The notes under the pieces: model-generated
The model's input: only the letters and a program-made list of their open reading frames with translations
Database searches by the model: none
Told to the model about the DNA's origin: nothing
Assembly: GCF_902497775.2 (NCBI RefSeq)
Contig: NZ_OZ024668.1
Span: 5,812,326 to 5,876,325 of the forward strand
Direction: 5' to 3'
From: Pseudomonas fluorescens
Lineage (GTDB): Bacteria > Pseudomonadota > Gammaproteobacteria > Pseudomonadales > Pseudomonadaceae
DNA: 64,000 nt
Shown here: one piece after another, positions 53,746 to 62,718 of the stretch
Layout of the letters: each line of letters starts with the position of its first letter
How positions within the stretch are numbered: position 1 is the first letter of the stretch
Program-made: the position numbers and the translations under genes

Positions 53746-55679
53746 AGCTGGTACCGCAGGGCCAGGCTGCTTTGCAGGCGTTGGGCCTGGCGCAGGGACT
53801 CGCGCAGGATGCGTCGGTCCAGATGGTTGAGGCTGTCGGGATCGACCCGGTTGGAGTACGGCAGGTTTTGCCGGCTCTGCAGTTGATGCTGCTGCATGCG
53901 GGTTTGCTGGATGAAGTGGTAGGCCTCTTCATAGGCGGCGCCGTCAAGCGGATCGATCACTTCCTTGGTCACCAGTTGGCGCAAGCGCTCCAGGGTGTTG
54001 TTGGCACTGATGCCATTGGCCAGGGCCAGCAGTCGTGCGCCATCGACGAAAGGCGTCAGGCCTTGCACCTTGAGGTCGAGGGTGGCGGCCTTGTCGTTGC
54101 CTTGGCGGGTCAGTACGAATTCTCGGAAACGGCCCACCGGCGGGCGCTGGCGCAGCGCGTTGTCGGCCATCATGCGCTGGAACAGGCGGTTGTCGGCCAC
54201 CTGCTCAAGGATGCTCTGGCGCAGTTGTTCACAGGCTTGTTCGTCGCCCCAAACCACCCGCAGGTCGAAATAAATACTCGAAGCCAGCAGGTTTTCCGGC
54301 GTGGCTTCGCGAATGAAGGCGGCAAAGCGCCGTGCCCATTCGGCCCGGGACAGGCACAGCTCGGGGTTGCCGGCCATGATGTTGCCCTTGCACAGGCTGA
54401 AGCCACATTGCGCCAGGCCCTGGTTGATGTGCTGGGCCAGCGGCAGCAGGCGCCCGCGGATTTCAGCGGCATGGGCGGCGTCGCGGGCTTCGAAGATGAT
54501 GCCGTTGTCCTGGTCGGTGTGCAGGGTCTGTTCACGGCGGCCTTCGCTACCGAAGCACAGCCAGCTGAACGGCACGCCCGGGTCGCCCTTGTCTTCGATG
54601 GCCAGCTCGATGACCCGGCACACGGTGTGGTCGTTGAGCAGGGTAATGATCTGGGTGATCTGCGTCGACGAGGCACCATGGGCCAGCATGCGTTCGACCA
54701 GCTGGCTGATTTCGCCGCGCAGCGACACCAGGTTTTCGACCCGGCTGGCGTGGCGGATGGTGCGCGCCAGGTGCACCAGGTCGACCCGCTGCAGGGAGAA
54801 CAGGTCACGCTCGGAAACCACGCCACACAGGCGCCGCTCTTCGACCAGGCAGACGTGGGCGATATGCCGCTCGGTCATGGCAATGGCAGCATCGAAAGCA
54901 CTGGCTTGCGGGCTCAGGTAGAAAGGCGCGGCGGTCATGTGCCGGTTGATCGGCTGAGCGAAGTCGGCGCTGGCATCGGCGACCACTTGGCGCAGGTCGC
55001 GCAGGGTGAAGATGCCGATGGGGAAGCGCTGCTCATCGACAATGACAATACTGCCGACCTGTTGCTCGTGCATCAGCCGCACCGCTTCACGCAGCGGCGT
55101 TGCCGGATCGCAGACCACCGGATGACGCATGGCCAGCTCACCCAGGCGGGTGTTTAGCGAGTACTGGTTGCCGAGGGTTTCCACCGCGCGGCGCTGGACC
55201 TGCTGGTTGACCTGGTCGAGCAGGCTGCTGACCCCGCGCAGGGCGAAGTCACGGAAGGCTTCGGACAGAGTGAACAAACGGATGAACGCAGCCTTGTTCA
55301 ATTGCAGGCAGAAGGTGTCTTCGCCGGCCAGGTGCTCGGTGCGGGTGGCCCGTTCGCCGAGCAGGGCGGCAAGCGGGAAGCACTCGCCGCTGGTGATTTC
55401 GAAAGTGGTTTCGGTGCCTGGGCGGGTGACGTGCTGACGTTCGCCGACGACCCGACCCTGCTTGACGATGTAGAAGTGCTCGACCGGGCCGTCGCTGGGC
55501 TTGATGATGCTGTCATTGGCCGCGTAGAAGCGCAGTTGGCACTGTTCGACGAGAAACGCCAGGTGGGCGTTCTCCATCTGGTTGAAGGGTGGAAAGCGTT
55601 GCAGAAACTGCATGGTCCCCTGGATGTTCTGCATGACTGCAGTCTTTCCTGCCTGGGCGAAGGCGTCCATTTTGCTCAT
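53742..55679 (-). CDS. cNMP-binding, CBS and DUF294 nucleotidyltransferase-like protein
   Basis: A protein of about 645 residues. A cyclic-nucleotide-binding domain (about 20-140) is followed by two CBS domains (about 160-285) and a DUF294/GlnD-like nucleotidyltransferase domain with CFGSEGRREQTLHTDQDNGI, then a helical C-terminal DUF294_C domain. The Gly-Ser and DQDN residues of the transferase are kept. I use the ATG at 55679 (MSKMDAFAQAG); in-frame starts at 55715 and 55685 also exist and no ribosome site decides. It is co-translated with the exonuclease. A sensor of adenylate or cyclic nucleotide state is inferred. Confidence 0.88.
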   Translation of the reverse strand: MSKMDAFAQAGKTAVMQNIQGTMQFLQRFPPFNQMENAHLAFLVEQCQLRFYAANDSIIKPSDGPVEHFYIVKQGRVVGERQHVTRPGTETTFEITSGECFPLAALLGERATRTEHLAGEDTFCLQLNKAAFIRLFTLSEAFRDFALRGVSSLLDQVNQQVQRRAVETLGNQYSLNTRLGELAMRHPVVCDPATPLREAVRLMHEQQVGSIVIVDEQRFPIGIFTLRDLRQVVADASADFAQPINRHMTAAPFYLSPQASAFDAAIAMTERHIAHVCLVEERRLCGVVSERDLFSLQRVDLVHLARTIRHASRVENLVSLRGEISQLVERMLAHGASSTQITQIITLLNDHTVCRVIELAIEDKGDPGVPFSWLCFGSEGRREQTLHTDQDNGIIFEARDAAHAAEIRGRLLPLAQHINQGLAQCGFSLCKGNIMAGNPELCLSRAEWARRFAAFIREATPENLLASSIYFDLRVVWGDEQACEQLRQSILEQVADNRLFQRMMADNALRQRPPVGRFREFVLTRQGNDKAATLDLKVQGLTPFVDGARLLALANGISANNTLERLRQLVTKEVIDPLDGAAYEEAYHFIQQTRMQQHQLQSRQNLPYSNRVDPDSLNHLDRRILRESLRQAQRLQSSLALRYQL

Positions 55680-55913
55680 GAGCATTACCGCGTCTTTGTG
55701 TCGAGCTGTGACCATCGACCTTGTTGTTTTCGTTGTTCATGGTCGGTCGCGGGCTGCTCAGTGCCCATTGGACGTAAGTCTATAAATCGCGTCAGGGTGT
55801 TGAAGCGTTGCGTCATGTGTCAATTACCCGACGAAAGGCAGGTTGCAACTAATCTGAATGCAGTCTGAACTGATTCAAAGGACATTTTGCAGGTCATTGA
55901 TGATGAGACAACC

Positions 55914-56372
55914 ATGTCCGACCATGAAGACATACTGAGCGAAGCCGAGCGTGAGGCACTGGCGACGGTGACTGCGCCTGAGACTGCACCGTTGAAAGTG
56001 CTCATTGTCGATGATGACAAAGCCAGCCGCGACGCGCTGGCGGCCTATCTATCGAGTCACGGTATTTTCTGCATTACCAAGGGGAGGCCCCAAGCCGCCC
56101 TGGCTTGCCTGGACAAGCAGCCGGGGATAGGTGTGCTGATCACCGACTTGCGCATGGCACCTCTGGATGGTCTTGATCTGATTGGCAAGATTCGCAAATC
56201 GAAGCGTGCGGAGTTGCCTATCATCATTGTGTCCGGTGATGCCTCGGTCAAGGATGCCATTGCTGCCATGCGCCTGAGCGTTATTGATTTTCTGCTCAAA
56301 CCCCTGCTGGAAAACGATCTGCAAAAGCTGGTCAGCCTGATCAAGCGCGAGTTGGGTATCCAGGAAAGCTGA
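55914..56372 (+). CDS. Orphan receiver-domain response regulator
   Basis: A 152-residue protein with an acidic N-terminal tail of about 30 residues and one receiver domain. The acidic pocket is LKVLIVDDDKASRD, the phospho-Asp is in VLITDLRMAPLDGL, and the Thr/Ser and Lys positions are IIIVSGDAS and FLLKPLLEND. No output domain follows, so it may be a phosphate sink or act by protein contact. Start is the ATG at 55914 after GAGACAACC; a TTG 27 nt upstream is possible. No histidine kinase is adjacent. It is convergent with the EamA gene with only a 6-nt gap. Confidence 0.85.
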   Translation: MSDHEDILSEAEREALATVTAPETAPLKVLIVDDDKASRDALAAYLSSHGIFCITKGRPQAALACLDKQPGIGVLITDLRMAPLDGLDLIGKIRKSKRAELPIIIVSGDASVKDAIAAMRLSVIDFLLKPLLENDLQKLVSLIKRELGIQES

Positions 56373-56378
56373 GCGTGC

Positions 56379-57293
56379 TCAGCGAAGAGTTAGCTGGGCT
56401 GCTTTGCCGATGAACAGCTCCAGGCGTCTGGCGCTGATGAACAACGCCAGGGCAGTCAGGGTCAGGCCAATGGCCGCCAGTCTGGCGGCGCTGGTTGACT
56501 CTTCAAATACCCACCAGGAAATGATCAGCCCGGAGATCGGTACCAGGATCGAGTACGGCGCTATCTGGCTGACCGGGTACTTGTGCATCTGTTTGTTCCA
56601 GATCCAGTAGCCCAGCATGGTGGAAACATAGGCCTGGTACATGATCGAAAAGTAGACGGGGGTCTCATAGCCCTTTAGCAGTTGTTCAAAAGGCGTTGAG
56701 CCCTGGATCAGGTAGGTTGCCAGGAACAGCGCAGGAATGGCGAACAGGCATGACCACACCAGGAAGGCAAAGGCGTCTTTCAGTCCGCACAGTTTGACAA
56801 TGATGTTACACAGGCTCCAGCACAGGGCTGCGAGCAGCACGAACAGCACACCGGCCATGGACAGGCTGTCACTGCTGGTGTGGATAACCAGTCCAAGTCC
56901 GACAAAGGCCAGGGCAATAGCGCCGAGTTCGACGCGGTTCAGCTTTTCGCCGAAGAACATCACGCCCCAGCCCACGGTAAAGAAGGCACTGAACTGCAGC
57001 AGCAGTGAGGCAATGCCGGGATTGACGCCCCAAGCGATGCCGAGGTTGAGCAGCCAGGCCATGCCGGCACCAAACAACAGACCGTACAGGGCGATGAAAC
57101 CCAACCCTACAGCCTTTGGTTTGCGAAAGAAAAAGATCAGCGGGAAGACGCAGAAGAAAAACCGCAGTGCGGTCAGCATGTAGGGGTCGACTGTACTCAG
57201 GCTGGTACCGATGAATGAGAAGTTAGCGCCCCACAACAGGGCGACCAGCAGAATGACCAATACGTCCCTGGTGGCGATCTTGCAAGATGACAT
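56379..57293 (-). CDS. EamA family (DMT) transporter
   Basis: A 304-residue inner-membrane transporter with ten predicted helices formed by two EamA repeats. The first starts at VLVILLVALLWGANFSFIG and the second at LFVLLAALCWSLCNIIVKL. Family members export amino acids or metabolites, or take up nucleotide sugars; the substrate here is unknown. The ATG at 57293 (MSSCKIATRDV) follows the ribosome site GGAGACAAGG. Phe and Ile content and codon use are a little AT-richer than in glcB. With the receiver gene it is placed between the DUF294 gene and glcB. Confidence 0.88.
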   Translation of the reverse strand: MSSCKIATRDVLVILLVALLWGANFSFIGTSLSTVDPYMLTALRFFFCVFPLIFFFRKPKAVGLGFIALYGLLFGAGMAWLLNLGIAWGVNPGIASLLLQFSAFFTVGWGVMFFGEKLNRVELGAIALAFVGLGLVIHTSSDSLSMAGVLFVLLAALCWSLCNIIVKLCGLKDAFAFLVWSCLFAIPALFLATYLIQGSTPFEQLLKGYETPVYFSIMYQAYVSTMLGYWIWNKQMHKYPVSQIAPYSILVPISGLIISWWVFEESTSAARLAAIGLTLTALALFISARRLELFIGKAAQLTLR

Positions 57294-57423
57294 CCTTGTC
57301 TCCAAAGGCTGGCAAGCGGTAGGTGGCCTGTCATGGTGGGCAATTCAGCCTTGGCGGACTATCAGGTATCGGCATCGGTAGCAGAATTAAAATTCCCCCC
57401 ACTACGTAGGACCTGCAGGCATA

Positions 57424-57457
57424 AAAAAACCTCACACCTTTGCGGGTGTGAGGTTTT
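57424..57457 (-). terminator. Rho-independent terminator of glcB
   Basis: A perfect 9-bp stem, CCTCACACC (57430-57438) and GGTGTGAGG (57445-57453), has A- and T-tracts on its two sides. It is therefore intrinsic in both directions. It lies about 18 nt after the glcB stop on the minus strand. Confidence 0.92.
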
Positions 57458-57474
57458 CTGTGCGGGCTTGCGAA

Positions 57475-59652
57475 TTACAACCCGTTGCGCGCCTTGAACT
57501 CGCGACGACGACGGTGCAGCACCGGCTCGGTATAACCGTTCGGTTGCTTGGTGCCTTCGACCACCAGTTCGACCGCCGCCTGGAAGGCGATGTTGTTGTC
57601 GAAGTCTGGTGCCAGCGGGCGGTACAGCGGGTCGTTGGCATTCTGCTTGTCGACCACCGGCGCCATGCGCTTGAGGCTTTCAAGAATCTGCGCTTTGCTG
57701 ACCACGCCGTGACGCAGCCAGTTGGCCAGCAACTGCGCGGAAATCCGCAAGGTGGCGCGGTCTTCCATCAGGCCGACATCGTTGATGTCTGGCACTTTCG
57801 AACATCCGACACCCTGGTCGATCCAGCGCACCACGTAGCCGAGGATGCCCTGGGCGTTGTTGTCCAGTTCGTTGCGCTTTTCTTCGTCCGACCAGTTGGT
57901 GTCGGTCGCCAGCGGGATGGTCAGGATGTCATCGACCGAAGCCGGGGCACGCTTGGCCAGTTCCGCCTGACGGGCGAACACGTTGACCTTGTGGTAGTGC
58001 AGGGCGTGCAGCGCGGCAGCAGTCGGCGACGGCACCCAGGCGGTGTTGGCACCGGCCAGCGGGTGGGCGATCTTCTGCTCGAGCATGTCGGCCATCAGGT
58101 CCGGCATGGCCCACATGCCTTTACCGATCTGGGCGCGGCCTTGCAGACCGGTGGCCAGGCCGATATCGACGTTGGAGTTCTCGTAGGCGCCGATCCACTT
58201 CTGGGTCTTCATGGCGCCCTTGCGCACCACGGCGCCGGCTTCCATGGAGGTGTGGATTTCGTCACCGGTACGGTCGAGGAAGCCGGTGTTGATGAACACC
58301 ACGCGCTCGCTGGCCGCCTGGATGCAGGCCTTGAGGTTGACCGTGGTGCGGCGCTCCTCGTCCATGATGCCGACCTTCAAGGTGTTGCGCTTGAGGCCCA
58401 GGGCTTCTTCGATGCGGCCGAACAGCTCGTTGGTGAACGCGGCTTCTTCCGGGCCATGCATCTTCGGTTTGACGATGTACATGGAACCGGTGCGGCTGTT
58501 CTTGCGGCTGGTGTTGCCATTGAGGTTGTGGATCGACGCCAGGCTGGTGACCAGGCCATCGAGGATGCCCTCTGGCACTTCGTTGCCGTCCTTGTCGAGG
58601 ATGGCATCGATGGTCATCAGGTGGCCGACGTTACGCACGAACAGCAGCGAGCGGCCGTGCAGGCTGACCTTGCCGCCAGTTGGCGCGGTGTATTCACGAT
58701 CCGGGTTCATGGTCCGGGTGAAGGTCTGGCCACCTTTGCTGACGCTTTCGGCCAGGTCGCCTTTCATCAGGCCCAGCCAGTTGCGGTAGATCACCACTTT
58801 GTCGTCGGCATCGACGGCGGCGACCGAGTCTTCGCAGTCCATGATGGTGGTCAGGGCGGCTTCCATCAGCACGTCCTTGACGCCCGCAGCATCGGTCTGG
58901 CCGACCGGGGTGCTGGCGTCGATCTGGATTTCGAAGTGCAGGCCGTTGTGCTTGAGCAGGATCGCGATCGGCGCCGAAGCCTCGCCCTGGTAACCGATCA
59001 GTTGGGCGTCGTCACGCAGGCCGCTGTTGCTGCCACCCTTGAGGGCGACAACCAGCTTGCCGTCTTCAATGCAGTAAGCGCTTGAGTCGACATGGGAGCC
59101 GGCAGCCAGTGGCGCCGACTCGTCGAGGAAGGCGCGGGCGAAGGCAATCACCTTGTCACCGCGAACCTTGTTGTAGCCTTTGCCTTTTTCCGCGCCGCCG
59201 GCTTCGCTGATGGCGTCAGTGCCATACAGGGCGTCGTACAGCGAACCCCAACGGGCGTTGGAGGCGTTCAGGGCAAAGCGGGCATTCATCACCGGCACTA
59301 CCAGCTGCGGGCCGGCCATGCGGGCGATTTCGTCGTCGACGTTCTGGGTCGAGGCCTGGAAGTCTGCAGCTTCTGGCAGCAGGTAACCGATGTCCTGAAG
59401 GAAGGCTTTGTAAGCCACGGCATCGTGAGCCTGGCCTTTGCGTGCCTGGTGCCAGGCGTCGATCTGCGCTTGCAGTGCGTCACGTTTGGCCAGCAGGGCT
59501 TTGTTCTTTGGAGCGAGGTCGTTGATGATCTTTTCCGCACCCTCCCAGAATTTTTCGACGCTGACGCCGGTTCCGGGAATGGCTTCGTTGTTCACGAAGT
59601 CGAAAAGGACTTTGGCGACCTGAAGGCCACCGACTTGAACGTGTTCAGTCAT
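57475..59652 (-). CDS. glcB: Malate synthase G
   Basis: A 725-residue monomeric enzyme that condenses glyoxylate and acetyl-CoA to malate. Recognisable segments are [21 protein letters not shown] ([17 protein letters not shown]), [18 protein letters not shown] with the preceding KPKMHGPEE, and [21 protein letters not shown] with catalytic acids. The isoform G length distinguishes it from the shorter AceB. I chose the ATG at 59652 (MTEHVQVGG), which has GAGG upstream; an in-frame start four codons earlier is weaker. It stands alone between terminators, not in a glcDEF operon. Confidence 0.96.
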   Translation of the reverse strand: MTEHVQVGGLQVAKVLFDFVNNEAIPGTGVSVEKFWEGAEKIINDLAPKNKALLAKRDALQAQIDAWHQARKGQAHDAVAYKAFLQDIGYLLPEAADFQASTQNVDDEIARMAGPQLVVPVMNARFALNASNARWGSLYDALYGTDAISEAGGAEKGKGYNKVRGDKVIAFARAFLDESAPLAAGSHVDSSAYCIEDGKLVVALKGGSNSGLRDDAQLIGYQGEASAPIAILLKHNGLHFEIQIDASTPVGQTDAAGVKDVLMEAALTTIMDCEDSVAAVDADDKVVIYRNWLGLMKGDLAESVSKGGQTFTRTMNPDREYTAPTGGKVSLHGRSLLFVRNVGHLMTIDAILDKDGNEVPEGILDGLVTSLASIHNLNGNTSRKNSRTGSMYIVKPKMHGPEEAAFTNELFGRIEEALGLKRNTLKVGIMDEERRTTVNLKACIQAASERVVFINTGFLDRTGDEIHTSMEAGAVVRKGAMKTQKWIGAYENSNVDIGLATGLQGRAQIGKGMWAMPDLMADMLEQKIAHPLAGANTAWVPSPTAAALHALHYHKVNVFARQAELAKRAPASVDDILTIPLATDTNWSDEEKRNELDNNAQGILGYVVRWIDQGVGCSKVPDINDVGLMEDRATLRISAQLLANWLRHGVVSKAQILESLKRMAPVVDKQNANDPLYRPLAPDFDNNIAFQAAVELVVEGTKQPNGYTEPVLHRRRREFKARNGL

Positions 59653-60086
59653 TGCTTGCCTCACTCTGCTCAGCTATTCAGCTCTTCTATTTAAGCCTTG
59701 CGCGCTTCTCTAAACACGGCACCAGTACTTGCCCTCGCGGGCGGCTGGATGCGGCCTGCCAGACAGGCTGGCAGGCGTTGGCGTATTTTCACAGGCGCCT
59801 TGGCAGACATCGATCCAACGTTTTGTAGTCCGCGCTGCGGCATACTACATGATGCGCTGCGGTTGTGAAAATTAGACTAAATACGTCGTTCTGCGACCAA
59901 TTGGTCGCATAGGGTCACGCTGGGAAGCGGTATGTTCTCAAAAAACCGGCAGATTGTTCCAGATAAATCTTGAAACAGTACACGATTAGTCATTCGACGC
60001 TCCTGCGGCAGGTTGCCGCGCCTTGCCTATACTTTCCCCGCGCCCTTTGATTTCGGGGCTGAACGTTAAAAGCAGAGGGTTACCGC
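59653..60086. other. Divergent glcB/gcvR gap with a dyad of TGTAGT half-sites
   Basis: This 434-bp gap contains no supported gene. TGTAGT (59824-59829) and ACTACA (59844-59849) form a dyad with 14 nt between, using the same half-site as the aceE operators. The segment CGCTGCGG occurs twice nearby, 21 nt apart. Closer to gcvR, TATACT near 60027 may be a -10 element. A short GC stem (CCCCGCGCCCTTTGATTTCG and GGGGCT side) precedes gcvR. Confidence 0.45.
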
Positions 60087-60605
60087 GTGGATCATCTCGT
60101 ATTGACAGTGATCGCTCCCGACAAGGCCGGGCAGGTCGAGCGTATCGCTGAATGCATTGCCGAGCATAACGGTAACTGGTTGGAGAGCCGCATGTCGCGG
60201 ATGGCCGGGCAATTTGCCGGTATTCTCAAGGTAGCGGTGCCGGCTGAGTCCTACGATGAGCTGGTCGAGGCGCTGCAGGCCTTGGGCAAGTACGACATCC
60301 GTGTGCTGATCGCCGAAAGCGGCATCGAGCCGTCCTGTACCTGGAAGCCGATCGCCATGGAGCTGGTGGGTAATGACCGCCCGGGTATCGTCCGTGACAT
60401 TACCCGTCTGCTGGCCGATCAGGGCGTCAACGTCGAGCGCCTGACCACCGAGGTGCGTCCGGCGCCGATGAGCAGCGAGCCGTTGTTCCATGCCGATGCC
60501 TTGCTGGCGGTGCCGCTGACGCTGTCGCTGGATGTCCTGCAGGGCAAGCTGGAGGAACTGGCCGATGACCTGATGGTGGAGCTGAAGCTGCGCCCCGAGG
60601 ATTAG
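60087..60605 (+). CDS. gcvR: Glycine cleavage system regulator GcvR (tandem ACT)
   Basis: A 172-residue protein with two ACT domains: the first begins HLVLTVIAPDKAGQVERIAE, the second PIAMELVGNDRPGIVRDITR. In E. coli GcvR binds glycine and restrains GcvA; in Pseudomonas the function is inferred. The start is GTG at 60087, after GCAGAGGG. Its presence in a window rich in glycine-producing genes is suggestive, but gcvR is not in the sox cluster. The gene ends at an intrinsic terminator. Confidence 0.9.
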   Translation: MDHLVLTVIAPDKAGQVERIAECIAEHNGNWLESRMSRMAGQFAGILKVAVPAESYDELVEALQALGKYDIRVLIAESGIEPSCTWKPIAMELVGNDRPGIVRDITRLLADQGVNVERLTTEVRPAPMSSEPLFHADALLAVPLTLSLDVLQGKLEELADDLMVELKLRPED

Positions 60606-60653
60606 TTATCCCGGTTTATCGGGGATGCGCCTGTGGATAAGCTTGGGAGATGT

Positions 60654-60701
60654 CGCTACAGGCCAGGGTTCACATAGCCTGTAGCGTGTTGTGTGTTTTT
60701 T
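60654..60701 (+). terminator. Rho-independent terminator of gcvR
   Basis: A perfect 10-bp stem, CGCTACAGGC (60654-60663) and GCCTGTAGCG (60677-60686), is followed by a GT/T-rich tail ending in six T. It lies 49 nt after the gcvR stop and just before the convergent rarD stop. Confidence 0.88.
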
Positions 60702-60703
60702 GA

Positions 60704-61591
60704 TCAGCTGCGTCGGCGCAGGCTCAGCCAGGCGTCCACGCTGTACAGCGCCAGGCCCGCCCAGATGAACATGAAAGCCACCAGGGTGCTGCTCGACAGG
60801 TGCTCGTCAAACAACCACACCGCCTGCAGCAGCACCAGGGTGGGCGCCAGGTATTGCAAGAAGCCCAGAGTGGTGTAGGGCAGGTGCCGTGCGGCGGCGT
60901 TGAAGCAGACCAGCGGTACCAGGGTGACTGGACCGGCGGCAACCAGCCACAAGGCTTCGCTGCTGGTGTAGAAACTGGCCTGGGCGCTATGGGCCATGGG
61001 GTTGAGCAGCATCCAGCCGATGGCCAGCGGCACCAGCATCCAGGTTTCCACCACCAGCCCGGGCAGGGCGGCTACCGGCGCCTGCTTGCGGATCAGGCCA
61101 TAGAAGCCGAAGCTCAGTGCCAGCACCAAGGATACCCACGGCAGGCTGCCCACTTGCCAGACCTGCTGGGCCACCCCGAGTGCGGCCAGGCCCACGGCAA
61201 CCCACTGCAGGCGGCGCAGGCGCTCACCGAGTAAAAGCATGCCGAGCAGCACGTTGACCAGCGGGTTGATGTAGTAGCCAAGGCTGGCTTCAAGCATGCG
61301 CCCGTTGTTCACCGACCACACGTAGGTCAGCCAGTTGCCGGCGATCAGCGAGCCGCTCAAGGCCAGGATTGCCAGGCGCTTGGGGTTTTCGCGCAGTTCG
61401 CGCAACCAGCCCGGATGCTTCCAGACCAGCAGCAACAACGAGCCGAACAGCGCCGACCAGAGCACCCGGTGGACGATGATTTCTACTGCGGGGACGCTTT
61501 GCAGCGCTTTGAAGTAGAGCGGGAACAAACCCCAGATGATGTAGGCGCTCAGGCCCAGGATGTACCCGCGACGCGGGTTGGCGGCGTGCAT
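60704..61591 (-). CDS. rarD: EamA family transporter RarD
   Basis: A 295-residue ten-helix membrane transporter. It begins MHAANPRRGYILGLSAYIIW with the RarD-type N-terminus, contains ALSGSLIAGNWLTYVWSVNN and ends WAGLALYSVDAWLSLRRRS. The family was named for chloramphenicol sensitivity, but physiological substrates are unknown. It is convergent with gcvR and followed upstream by srkA on the same strand after 65 nt. Confidence 0.92.
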   Translation of the reverse strand: MHAANPRRGYILGLSAYIIWGLFPLYFKALQSVPAVEIIVHRVLWSALFGSLLLLVWKHPGWLRELRENPKRLAILALSGSLIAGNWLTYVWSVNNGRMLEASLGYYINPLVNVLLGMLLLGERLRRLQWVAVGLAALGVAQQVWQVGSLPWVSLVLALSFGFYGLIRKQAPVAALPGLVVETWMLVPLAIGWMLLNPMAHSAQASFYTSSEALWLVAAGPVTLVPLVCFNAAARHLPYTTLGFLQYLAPTLVLLQAVWLFDEHLSSSTLVAFMFIWAGLALYSVDAWLSLRRRS

Positions 61592-61656
61592 GCAGATTCC
61601 TTGCTTAGGCAGCTATCTAAAAGCAGGGGGCTATTGTAGACAGACTCGCGCGCGCT

Positions 61657-62631
61657 TCAGAACAATTTCAGCGGTTCTTCGTCCAGCGCCGCCATTTGCT
61701 CGCGCAGGGCGAGGATCTGGTCGCCCCAGTAACGCTCCTGGCCGAACCAGGGGAAGCTGCGCGGGAACGCCGGGTCGTCCCAGCGTCGGGCCAGCCACGC
61801 GCTGTAGTGCAACAGGCGCAGGGCGCGCAAGGGTTCGATCAGCGCCAACTCACGCGGATCGAAATCGTGGAACTCGTTGTAGCCATCCATCAGCTCGGCT
61901 AGCTGGCCCAGGCGCTCGTGGCGCTCGCCGGCGAGCATCATCCACAAATCCTGTACCGCCGGGCCCGTGCGGCAGTCGTCGAGGTCGACGATATGAAACA
62001 CCTCGTCGCGGCACATCATGTTGCCGGGGTGGCAGTCGCCGTGCAGGCGGATGACCTGGTGCGGGGTGTTGGCGTAAATCGCCTCGACCCGCTTGAGCAG
62101 GTCGCGGGCCACCGACTCGAAGGCTGGCAGCAGGCTCTTGGGGATAAAGTTGCCTTCAAGCAGGGTGTTCAGCGAGGCGTGACCGAAGTTATCCACTGCC
62201 AGTGCTTCACGGTGCTCGAACGCACGGGTGGCGCCAACCCCGTGCAGACGGCCGAGCAACTGCCCGAGGCGATACAGCTGGTCGAGATTGCCCGGCTCCG
62301 GCGCGCGACCGCCGCGACGGGGGAACAGGGTGAAGCGAAAGCCGCTGTGTTCGAACAGGGTCTTGCCGTTGTGGATAAGTGGCGCCACCACCGGCACGTC
62401 GCATTCGGCCAGTTCAGCGGTAAAGCTGTGCTCTTCGAGGATCGCCGCGTCGCTCCAGCGATCCGGGCGGTAGAACTTGGCGATCAGCGGTTCGCCCCCT
62501 TCGATGCCCACCTGATAGACCCGGTTCTCGTAGCTGTTGAGTGCCAGCACCCGGGCGTCGCTGAGAAAGCCGATGCTTTCCACGGCGTCCAGGACCAGGT
62601 CGGGGGTGAGTGTTTCAAAGGGGTGGGACAT
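61657..62631 (-). CDS. srkA: Stress response kinase A (SrkA/YihE)
   Basis: A 324-residue Ser/Thr protein kinase with an aminoglycoside-kinase-like fold. The catalytic loop is VIRLHGDCHPGNMM and the metal site is FHIVDLDDCRTGP; the N-lobe lysine is in GEPLIAKFYRPDRW. E. coli SrkA counteracts MazF-type death under stress. The start MSHPFETLTPDLVLDAVES at 62631 fits the family. It lies upstream of rarD on the same strand, with a gap of 65 nt. Confidence 0.93.
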   Translation of the reverse strand: MSHPFETLTPDLVLDAVESIGFLSDARVLALNSYENRVYQVGIEGGEPLIAKFYRPDRWSDAAILEEHSFTAELAECDVPVVAPLIHNGKTLFEHSGFRFTLFPRRGGRAPEPGNLDQLYRLGQLLGRLHGVGATRAFEHREALAVDNFGHASLNTLLEGNFIPKSLLPAFESVARDLLKRVEAIYANTPHQVIRLHGDCHPGNMMCRDEVFHIVDLDDCRTGPAVQDLWMMLAGERHERLGQLAELMDGYNEFHDFDPRELALIEPLRALRLLHYSAWLARRWDDPAFPRSFPWFGQERYWGDQILALREQMAALDEEPLKLF

Positions 62632-62718
62632 GCTCGCTCCTGCTGTGCGGCAGGTGGCCGCAAGGTTCCTGCATGGTATCGCACATCAGGGCCTCGTGCG
62701 GGAGCGGGCTACACAGAC

